From Paguma larvata (Eukaryota; Chordata; Mammalia; Carnivora; Viverridae), in the NCBI GenBank assembly GCA_030068075.1, contig CM057824.1:130128414-130192413 (forward strand): a DNA stretch of 64,000 nucleotides, read 5' to 3'. The translations under genes and the position numbers were made by a program. Shown here in pieces: positions 55,918 to 64,000 of the stretch (the first letter of the stretch is position 1; each line of letters starts with the position of its first letter). The notes beneath the pieces are model-generated. The model was not told the origin of the DNA, did no database searches, and worked only from the letters and a program-made list of their open reading frames with translations.

Positions 55918-56077
55918 TCCGAAGTTGGCTGCTAATGGCACGCAGGAGGAGAGGCATAAGCAAGGCACCTGCTGGTCCCTTCCACTTATCAGTTCTTGTC
56001 ATCACTGAGGGCTCTGGCTAAGTCACTTTTAGATTTGAGCTCTGCTCCCATGAGTGCATCTCTCTGATCCGAACTTC

Positions 56078-56079
<2 letters not shown>

Positions 56080-56115
<36 letters not shown>

Positions 56116-56160
56116 CATATGTATATGTGTATATATGTACATATATATACATATGTATAT
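56080..56160. repeat. (AT)n microsatellite
   Basis: AT run followed by GTATATGTGTATATATGTAC variants. Confidence 0.93.
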
Positions 56161-56187
56161 ATGTTCCTCATAGTATAAACAGATAGA

Positions 56188-56204
56188 TAACAGATGATAG
56201 ATAT

Positions 56205-56240
<36 letters not shown>
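56188..56240. repeat. (GATA)n microsatellite
   Basis: About ten GATA units, following CAGATGATAGATATATAGAT. Confidence 0.93.
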
Positions 56241-56565
56241 TTCCCAGTAAGGTTCTGGATTCTCAAAAAGTTTCCAAGGTTTGTTAAAGTTCCCAGAAAT
56301 GTTCCGAAATCCTGAGATCCTGAGGAAGTTCTGGGGTAGATATATGGGGGGTCTGCAACAGGTGGCAGCTGTGAAGGGCCTTAAGAAAATCCAATTCCTG
56401 CAACAGGTGCCAAACATTAAGGAATTCACAATCTTGAGGCAAGTCCACAGCATAAAGTGCTGAGGGACTTGGGGAAATAAATTAAGACAAGAAATTTGAA
56501 CTGTTTTTACCAAGGATATATCAAAATCTAAGTACGTACAAGTTAGACTCTTGAAAGCCATTGAA

Positions 56566-56757
56566 AGGGGCACCTGGATGGCTCACCTGGTTGAGCATCT
56601 CACTTTGGCTCTGGTCATAATCTCATGATTGTGACTTCGAGTCCTGCATTGGGCTCGCTGCTGTCAGCTTGGAGCCTGCTTCAGATTCTCTGTTCCCCTC
56701 TCTCTCCACCTCTCCCCTGCTTGCACTCTTTCTCTCAAAAATAAATAAACATGTTTT
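56566..56757 (+). mobile_element. CAN-SINE (felid type) inside the ERV region
   Basis: GGGGCACCTGGATGGCTCAC, GGGCTCGCTGCTGTCAGCTT and AAATAAATAAACATGTTTT tail. A short target-site duplication AAAGCCATT is visible at about 56553-56562 and 56758-56766. The TGACAGCTCAGAG segment is partly deleted. Confidence 0.94.
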
Positions 56758-57399
56758 AAAGCCATTAGGGTACTTGCTGCTATCAAGTAATCTTCTGGTG
56801 AAAGGAATAATAAATTTGTTGCTAATGGGAATCTCAGAAACCAAAGACGTGAAATCGGTGGGCATGTTTGGAGAACTTCAAACAGTTAGAATGCTCACCA
56901 CCTAACTCTAAGACTACTGTACTAAGATAAGTTGGTCACAGAATGAGTTAGATTAACATTAGATCACCTGCCAACCTCAAGAAAATTTCCATGCAGTGAG
57001 GTACACTGTAAAATGGCTCTTAGGTATTATTTGAAGAAACCCAAGGCCTAGCTAAAGAAATGGGATCTTTAAGTTTCAAAGAATTGAGCACACTGCCTTT
57101 TGGCACACTGCTTATGTTAGGTGTAAGAGCTATGGTCATGGAAGCTGTAGATATCTATAAAAATGGAAAAATCTTATTAAGACAACCTAGAATTACAATG
57201 GCCATTATTAGGAGTGTTCCAATTAGACAAATTGTCATTTAAGAAGTGTGCTTGAAAGCAAGGGTGCCCAAGTCAACAAACAAAACAGAATATCTATTTA
57301 TTTGATATGCAGAAGTCTACATAGGTCTTCAGGATTTCAAAATATCTTAATTGAAATTTTCACTGCAAAAGGCTACTGAAAATTAAAGACCTAAGTTGT

Positions 57400-58005
57400 A
57401 CCTAAAATGAAATACCCTAAGACTGACATGATTCCTACTACTCCCAACTATCCTCCTTTATGTGAGACTCATGGTCTACTGATCCTGTATCTGAGTTGTC
57501 TTTCCACTCTGAAGAGACCACAAGACTTTAAAGAACAGTCCACCAACTTAGTGGACTTACAACTACAATAGCTCCAAAGCCAGAAACGTAAAACACCTAG
57601 TCCACACTCCTCTATTGTACCCTTCAAAGGCCCATCATAAAAAAACTGGCCCAGAAATTGGGGTTTCATTTGTAATCAGCTAGGACAATGGAAAAAAGCC
57701 TGCCCTTGAAGGTTTTATCAAATTCTTCCACACCAACTCGAATGCCCCCATAACTAATAACTACCCTCAAAGGAGGTCCCCCATATGGGCCCTTTCCTGG
57801 GTTGATGGACTCCAGAAGATGCTCTGGCAAACTGCTGCTGCCAGATACTCTCTTAAACATACAAGCAGAAACTAAAATTAAAGTGAATGAGACACCTTGC
57901 CAAATTTTGGTAGGTGCTGTATTTTGGAGCTATATTCTCTACTTAAACCCACTTGAGCCTGCAGATGGAATCCTGGAAAAACTGGCAGAAGCTGGAAAAG
58001 GGTGA
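57400..58005 (+). mobile_element. Decayed ERV gag-pol fragment (gammaretrovirus-like)
   Basis: One phase contains a nucleocapsid-like zinc knuckle at 57662-57706: one Cys, then Trp, two Lys and a final Cys-Pro. A protease-like segment follows about 180 bp later (57889-57924, frame 57802-58005). The knuckle lacks its first Cys and its His, and stops interrupt the frame. In the protease segment the residues around the catalytic Asp-Thr appear to be missing. It cannot encode working proteins. Assignment rests on motif order (nucleocapsid then protease). Confidence 0.5.
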
Positions 58006-58259
58006 GCACTCTTACCAGCATCAGCTTTCCTGAATCTGTATAGTGCCTGGTTGGGAAAGGAAAGTAAAATTTCACATTGTCCAATCAGTCCCGAATCTCT
58101 ATTCTTGTGAATTTGGTTTTGGTGTACTCATTGGTTACGGATTTTTTCTCTCCCTGCAACAGCTGCTGCCTTCTTGTTTTTTTTTCATTTTGTATTGAGA
58201 ATTTGGCTTGACTCTGTCTGCCCTGGGCTTGCATGTTGTTACTTCTTGCATATTTAGGC

Positions 58260-59110
58260 AGCTCAGCCATCAGTTTGCGGGCCCAAAACTATGGCCAGGC
58301 AGAAATGTGGATTGCATCTCATTTGGAGCTAGATAAGGCAGGACAAAAATGTACGTTACACTCCATTTGTAGCTAGGGTCCTACTGACCGTTGTCAGCTC
58401 TCCGGGGAATTGTCTGGTGCTCTTTGGGAGGGACTCTGGATCTTAGGAGGGGAGAATCTGCTACACCCTCTTCAAGGGATGCCTTTTGTGCTCATGAGAT
58501 TTTCAGTACTGCCAGGGAGGTTTACTCTTTGTCCCAGCTGAAACGTGACAGGACACTTGAAAGTTGTGTTTGTTTGCTTGTTTGTTTGTTTGGTTGTTTG
58601 TAGCTCTACAGTCAGAAATTGCCAAATTAGAAGCTGATACTCAGAGCCTGATTGGAACTCTTTTTTAGGCTTTCTTTCCTAAGCTAAAATGAGACTACAT
58701 ACCCAAAGGGAAAAATAAACATTCCAATCCAAAGACAACTCTAAATCTAGAACACAGGAATCTTTAGATTTCGATTTATTTGAAGATCTTCTTTCTGAAA
58801 TAAAGAAGCAAATTGTAGTTGGTTGTTACTCAGGTTGCAACCTAAATCTTTGAGGACCATTTGTCTTACAAATTGAGTCTTTGTAAGAACAGAAAATGCC
58901 CATCTATCCTTTTTACCAATCCCAAAACACGCACTGTGTATCTCGAAAAACTTGTAAGTATTGTAAAAATTCTGGACTTGGCAAAAAAAAAATCATTCTT
59001 GGAGGAACTTTCATTCTTTTGCTCTGCCTTCCAGATATGACTTATCTATCTGGTATTCTCTAGGGACTGGGGGCCATCTCTTTGGCGTGCAGACTTCAGG
59101 GAGATAAATC
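58260..59110 (+). mobile_element. Second ERV-like segment with a gag zinc-knuckle remnant
   Basis: At 58953-58982 a Cys-x2-Cys pattern with Lys and Gly, resembling a retroviral nucleocapsid knuckle, is visible. The expected His is Leu and the last Cys is missing. Upstream (58290-58600) is a leader-like GC-richer stretch with a roughly 40-bp imperfect direct repeat (58297-58335 and 58336-58378) and TTTG units (58568-58600). It may be a second provirus or a rearranged part of the first. Confidence 0.4.
58568..58600. repeat. (TTTG)n microsatellite
   Basis: GTTTGTTTGCTTGTTTGTTT-type units end in a GGTTGTTTG variant. Confidence 0.85.
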
Positions 59111-60596
59111 ATATCAGAAAAATAAAAATAAAAGAGGGGAGGCTATTTAAAAACTATAGACAAATGAAAATTTTCAAAAAATTTTGCCACAAATATTAGT
59201 GAGAAGGTTAATTCATTAACTTATTCCTTCTGCCAGAAACAGAATTTTGATCCAACTCTTCTTTTATATAAACTAGTATTTACATTATCATATCTGTCTC
59301 ATGGCTAAAATTTCAAAAGAAATGTAATAATATCTTTATTTGTATCTGTCTATGTATTTCTATATGTCCATGTATGTATGTTATAGATATGACCACTAAT
59401 ATTTAATCTTAGAAGTAATATTTCATTGTGTAATGCCATCAACATCCTTATCATACTTTTTTGCCACCTAAGTATTAATTTACATTGGGACTGCTTTAGT
59501 TCTAATAGGTCCCTAGTAACCTCATTTTCTTTCATTTTTTTTTTTAGAAATTTATATTGTAAATGGGAGCTCTAGAGCCCTCAGTTATAAATTGCTCTTT
59601 CTGGCTTATGCATTGACATTTAAGTACATTATGTATAAGATGTATGATCTATTCTCTCTGAAGCATTATAGCTCCTAAGAATCTTTATGATCAATTCACA
59701 AATGTTATTTGGATGCAGGAAAATATATTATAATTCTAAGCAATCTCAGATATTTACCTAAAATCCTTTAATATTGCATTCCAATTTCTAACTTGTTGGA
59801 TTTCATATCCTTTTGAACAAGAATTAACCTGTTACCATCAGGAACATTTCTTCAAGCTCAAATTCCATTTATGCCAGAACTTTGTGTATAGCTTTTGTTT
59901 CTTTTGGGTCAGAAGATGGGCTTTTGATATTCTGGGGTATTTAATTTTCATTATAAAATATCTAGATGATTAAATTTATTTTTCTTTTTTAAGTTATGGT
60001 GAGTATATTGTTTTTATTTCCTAATCTTTCAAATCTTTAGTCCATTTGTTTTTGATTCCAAGGAAAACAATTAGAAGGTGACAGTTTAAAAGGTGTCCTT
60101 TTGACCATTGAGAGCTTAATAATATGTGCCTATTTTTATGTTTACCCTCTTAAAAGTGCTTTTATGCCCTTGAAATTGTTTCTAAAACTTGTTCCTAAAT
60201 CATTCTTAGAATAACAGTTCTTGACAATTCATTAAAATGTGTCTTATATACCTCACATCAGCAAGTTGCCCAAGCAGCCTCTGACCCTGAAATCCAGGTT
60301 GGTTGCTTTATACACCACCCAGAGTGGCCCAACAAATGGACAAAAGAATACAGAGGGCTTAGGTTAATTCCTATAACTCCACTTTTCTCTCTCCTTTATT
60401 TTGTACTTACTTGAGCTGGTTCTTTTTTTCCAGACTTAGAATTTAAGCATTATTCTCTGATCTCTATTTGTTTTTAGCCCCCTAATATTCATTCTCTTCA
60501 TCTTGAGTTTCAGCAACTCTGCATATTTTTAGTTTTGAGAAGTCCATTCAGTCAGCTAAATATTTTCCAACCATCTACAAAGTATCAGGAATTATA
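59111..60596. other. Unassigned, with one exon-like open stretch
   Basis: No recognised repeat. 60200-60410 is open in one plus frame for about 70 codons with protein-like mixed composition (it includes HHPEWPNKWTKEYRGL) but no start codon. Whether it is ERV-derived, an exon or chance is unknown. Confidence 0.3.
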
Positions 60597-60610
60597 AAAA
60601 AGCACAATCT

Positions 60611-60747
60611 CTGGGCACCTGGGTGGCTCAGTCCATTAAACATCTGACTCTTGATCTCAGCTCAGGTCCTGATCTCATAGCCCTGAGTTCAAGACCCTTC
60701 TTGGGTTCCATGCTGAACGTGAAACTTACTTAAAAAAAAAAAAAAGG
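60611..60747 (+). mobile_element. Short CAN-SINE
   Basis: GGGCACCTGGGTGGCTCAGT, GATCTCATAGCCCTGAGTTC, CATGCTGAACGTGAAACTTA then an A tail. It lacks the CT-rich tract. Target-site duplication AGCACAA(TC/CT)T lies at 60601-60610 and 60748-60757. Confidence 0.93.
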
Positions 60748-60817
60748 CAGCACAACTTCAGTCCTGTTATTTTTCACTAAGAAAAGACCTTGTATATCAA
60801 CCCAGAGTGTAAGTAGA

Positions 60818-60866
60818 CACACACACACAGACACACACATACAAGGGCACGCGCACGGACACACAC
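60818..60866. repeat. (AC)n microsatellite, interrupted
   Basis: ACACACAC with GACAC and GCGCAC variants. Confidence 0.88.
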
Positions 60867-61621
60867 TTCCTGAAGTGATGGAAAAAGGAACCATAAAAAC
60901 TTAAATGAAAGTAATAGGTATTTTCTAACTAGTGTTGCTGGCCAGAAGTTCTATGCCACAGAGGTGTGTACTCTGTGATACCCAGATATAACTCAAGTCC
61001 TGGTTCAGTATCTTGCTTTCATTTCTTGGAAATTGTTTTGATCCATATTAGAAAATCTTTGAGTTGAAATTAATGATCCTCACTAGGTGATTGGTGGATA
61101 TTTGCTAAGACTTTCAGAGTATTTTATTAACTTAGATTGACATAATTTGGCAAGAATCGTCTAGAAAGAATTTACTTGCACGATCTTAATTCTAGAAATA
61201 CATGAGATTATCAGTGAAATGGAGAAAGCAGAGTAAAATGATGTACGTAGTTCTTACAATCAACTAAGTCTAAATTGTTAGATCTCACAATTTTCAAAAC
61301 AGGTTTTCAACAGTTCTTCTTATGGTTAATTATACCTAATTCCCTGTCTTCATCATGAAAGTCAGAGAGATAATTTGCCTGGGGTCGAAAATATGACAAC
61401 ATTACTCTTTAGAGGAACTGTAGGTCATATACTTTGAAATAGTTTTTTATGAAACACTATGATAAAAATTCTTCTGAAAGTCAGTGCCTGACTAGAATTC
61501 CAGATATTTTCAAGAATAAGAAATTCATGGCTTACCTTAACTAAATTAAGTTCCAACTGTAGACAAAATAGACTGGTTATACAAAGTCAATTGATAAAAA
61601 ACACTGAAATATGCCCTCTTA
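60867..61621. other. Unassigned non-coding sequence
   Basis: No recognised element or open frame. Confidence 0.4.
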
Positions 61622-61638
61622 AGAATAAAAGGGTTCCA

Positions 61639-61842
61639 GGAAAGCTGGGAGGCTCAGTCAGTTGAGTGTCCAACTCTTGATTTCAGCACAGGTCATAATC
61701 CTAGGGTCATGAGATCAAGCCCCACATCAGGCTCTGCACTGAGCGTGGAGCCTGCTTAAGATTCTCTCTCTCCCTCTGTTCCTCTTCTTGACTCATGCAC
61801 ACACACTCTCTCTCTTTCTCTCTCAAATAAAATTTTAAAAAC
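61639..61842 (+). mobile_element. CAN-SINE, older carnivore type
   Basis: GAGGCTCAGTCAGTTGAGTG, GATTTCAGCACAGGTCATAA, GAGATCAAGCCCCACATCAG and CTCTGCACTGAGCGTGGAGC. This is the non-felid body. Target-site duplication AGAATAAAAG(G)GTTCCA lies at 61622-61638 and 61843-61858. Confidence 0.94.
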
Positions 61843-61858
61843 AGAATAAAAGGTTCCA

Positions 61859-62970
61859 ATAAGATATTTTTGAGTCATTCATAGTAAACGAAATAGAACA
61901 GAATCATACCATACATAGGTCTTTCCCTTTTCTAGGTCACATGTTTGTCAACTATGCTTCCCAATTTTTCTTTCATTTGTTCATCTAAACAGGACCATTC
62001 TTCATGTATCAACTAGGCACAGGTAAAAACATCTACAAATATAATTTTCCTATATTTCTCTTCTTGAAGTCTCAATCCTTCAGTCTGACCCTCTGAAACT
62101 TAGTCAGTATTAATTTCGTCTTGGGATTTTGACATTTCTTCATAACAAAAAGTTGAATCCTTATTTCAAAAAAAATATATAACCAAGCCAATCCAACACC
62201 CACATCATCAATTTTCAGAATATATAGACTCTTACTTTAATTACAGAATGAAAAGCTTATTTTTCAGATTCAATGATTATTTTGGAAAATGCATCACACT
62301 AGGAGATGTTTTCCCTGGAATATTTCAGGATGATTTCATCAAATATCTTAACATTTTAGGCCTCTTGTCATTATCTGTTTATAAATGAGTTAAATTTTTG
62401 AAACCACATATGCTAATGGTTATAGTTTCAGGCTTTTATCCAAAAAACTGAATAACAATAGAGAGACAGTTATAGACACTGAGCAAAACGCATTCAATAA
62501 GGACCATATTTTTCTGATACTATTTCTAATTTCCGATGAGACCAGCATATACATATACATTTTCACACACATATATATGCAGATATACACTTAAATACGC
62601 ACACATACATAAAATGAATATGCAAACAGGTTCTTCAAATACAGTGGAAAAATCTACCATGACTAATTTTTAGTGATCATTTCATCAATCAAATAAGATT
62701 CACACTGCTATTTCCACAACTGAATAGAGAAATTAGAAGTAGGATAGATTTAAGGGAACATTCACAGTAATCAAAGCAATAAAATTTTTGATTAAAAATA
62801 ATTATTTTGTCTTGTACTTTCTGTCCAAATTATGCCAGACATTTTACACTTAAACATATTTTACCACCAAACCTTAATGGACCCATTTAATTCATACACA
62901 AAAAAAAAAAGAAATATAAATTTTTTGGGAAAAGAATAGTAATATAAAATGAGAACTATTTATTTTCCAA
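61859..62970. other. Unassigned, with a TA/CA-rich patch
   Basis: A TATA/CACA-rich patch lies at about 62545-62605. Otherwise no recognised element. Confidence 0.4.
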
Positions 62971-62982
62971 ATAGATATTCTA

Positions 62983-63202
62983 TTTTTTTAAGTTTATTTG
63001 TTTTTGAGAGAGAGAGAGAGAGAAAGTGCGTGCATGTGCGTGAGCCAGAGAGGGCAGAGAGAGAAGGAGACAGAGGATTCCAACCAGGTTTCACACTGAC
63101 AGCAGAGAGTCTGATGTGGGTCCTCAAACTCACAAACCATGAGATAATGACCTGGGCCAAAGTCAGACACTAAACTGACTGAGCCACCCAGGTGCCCCCC
63201 AT
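62983..63202 (-). mobile_element. CAN-SINE, antisense, diverged
   Basis: GTTTATTTGTTTTTGAGAGA tail side, CACACTGACAGCAGAGAGTC and CTGAGCCACCCAGGTGCCCC head side. A probable target-site duplication AGATATTCTA and TGATATTCTA is visible at about 62973-62982 and 63205-63214. Confidence 0.93.
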
Positions 63203-63454
63203 ATTGATATTCTAAGTTCTAAAATTTTAGAGTTGTTTACTAAAACTGCTCTTTCCATCAAGTAAGGCTTTAAATGAAAACTAAGAGAATGTTGATTACC
63301 TGAAACCAGCATTGACTGCCGTATTTATTTTGGACAATCAAAAATTGAACAAATTTTTGCTCCTTAAAATAGGTCAAGAAGGAAAAAAATGTACCTTAAA
63401 GAAAACTCATTTTTCCAAATCCACAAATCATTTTACACTTTAATTTTTAATCTT

Positions 63455-64000
63455 GTTTTGAAGTTTATAACATGCCAGTGGAAAAGTATACAAATCATAA
63501 AATTTTAGGTCAGTGTTCCTTAATTAAACAAACTCACCTATATACCTAGCACCTACATCAGTAAACAATATTATCAGCAATCTAGAAGAGTTCTCAACTT
63601 CTTATCAATAACTATAGCCAGAGAAAAGTACTTATTAACCTGTCTTCCAAAATTCTGGATTGATTTTGCTTATTTTAAAACTATACAATTAAAATATAAA
63701 GTATTTATTACTTGCTTCTTTCACGAAAGCTTAAATTTTCAAATCCATACATTGTTATATCATGTAGCAGTGATTCACTCATTTTCAGTAATGCATATTA
63801 ATTTTTTATAAATTCATATATGGATTTTCCATGATTTGCTTGATAATTCCATTAGTGATAGATATTTAATACCTTCCAGTTTATAGTTATTATGAATATT
63901 GCTGTTGTGAACATTGATATACATGTACTTCAGTAAACATACTTACTCATATCTTTTAGGTATATACTTAGAAGTGAAACTCCTGAGTCTTAAGTTATGA
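63455..64000 (-). mobile_element. L1M 3' region, antisense, cut by the window end
   Basis: AAGTATACAAATCATAAAAT, TATACCTAGCACCTACATCA, TGTAGCAGTGATTCACTCAT, ATTATGAATATTGCTGTTGT and GGTATATACTTAGAAGTGAA follow antisense L1M 3' UTR then ORF2 end. It probably continues past 64000. Confidence 0.6.

Larger units (their letters stand above)
55918..57400 (+). mobile_element. Probable ERV leader and 5' internal sequence, interrupted
   Basis: Follows the PBS-like site. The first 150 bp (GGATCCGAAGTTGGCTGCTA) fits an ERV leader. Microsatellites (56080-56240) and a CAN-SINE interrupt the rest. Open frames at 56281-56463 and 57060-57242 are not recognised, so membership of the whole interval in the ERV is inferred from position. 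Confidence 0.35.

Noticed and set aside
56079..56573. 164-codon antisense frame
   Set aside because: A large part is translated AT and GATA microsatellite, and the rest has no recognised domain.
1..64000. Bacterial-type operons, phage defence, toxin-antitoxin or CRISPR system
   Set aside because: The composition, SINEs, LINEs and lack of long dense reading frames all show vertebrate nuclear DNA.

Overview
This window looks like ordinary nuclear DNA from a cat-family carnivore. The main evidence is 29 copies of a tRNA-derived carnivore SINE (CAN-SINE / SINEC type). Most carry the felid-style body (CTGTGCTGACAGCTCAGAGCC, then a CT-rich tract and an AAATAAATAAA tail), and many are flanked by visible target-site duplications. 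The rest is AT-rich, CpG-poor sequence filled with older mammalian repeats: L1, L2, MIR, MLT1/MLT2 LTRs, Tigger and hAT DNA transposons, and a decayed endogenous retrovirus. I read it as intergenic or intronic. I found no convincing protein-coding gene, tRNA, rRNA or snRNA gene, CpG island or CRISPR array. The long open frames are antisense or sense readings of SINEs, L2 or microsatellites, or chance frames.

Layout. 0-16 kb: an L2 copy (1.48-2.13 kb), an antisense L2 (5.8-6.3 kb), and a Tigger-type transposon fossil (10.06-10.86 kb) split by two nested tail-to-tail SINEs. Then an unlabelled stretch with clustered SOX-like sites (11.9 kb), another L2 (12.6-13.1 kb), an L1 scrap and several SINEs. 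16.2-19.7 kb: the longest repeat-poor stretch. 20.5-24.4 kb: a short SINE, Tigger-like and hAT-like fossils, a full MIR, an L2 end and a 46-bp tandem duplication. 24.0-35.6 kb: no SINEC at all; it holds two antisense MLT2-type LTRs (27.8 and 29.1-29.8 kb, the second expanded into a GA/G4/GT microsatellite), antisense L1M sequence and a roughly 200-bp direct duplication about 1.15 kb apart. 35.6-46.7 kb: SINEs, an antisense LTR-like piece, an old antisense L1, a sense L1 3' end with a GATA array, MIR/L2 pieces, and a younger carnivore L1 lodged in the tail of an older L1. 47.6-50.9 kb: a sense L1 ORF2 fossil with recognisable endonuclease and reverse-transcriptase motifs, broken by two SINEs and abutting a solo MLT1/MST LTR. 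51.4-53.5 kb: a dense SINE cluster. 55.5-59 kb: a degraded gammaretrovirus-like ERV with an LTR end, a primer-binding-site-like sequence and two nucleocapsid-like zinc-knuckle remnants. 59-64 kb: mostly unassigned, with three SINEs and an antisense L1M running off the window end.

The window is best read as layered retroposition: L2/MIR/DNA transposons, then L1M/MLT, then ERV and carnivore L1, then CAN-SINEs. I see no support for a novel multi-gene system. The most useful leads are the candidate regulatory stretches, the nested-insertion chronology, the non-B-DNA cluster inside an LTR and the ERV. Family names come from recognising consensus patterns by eye, without a database search. Boundaries not fixed by a target-site duplication may be off by tens of bases.
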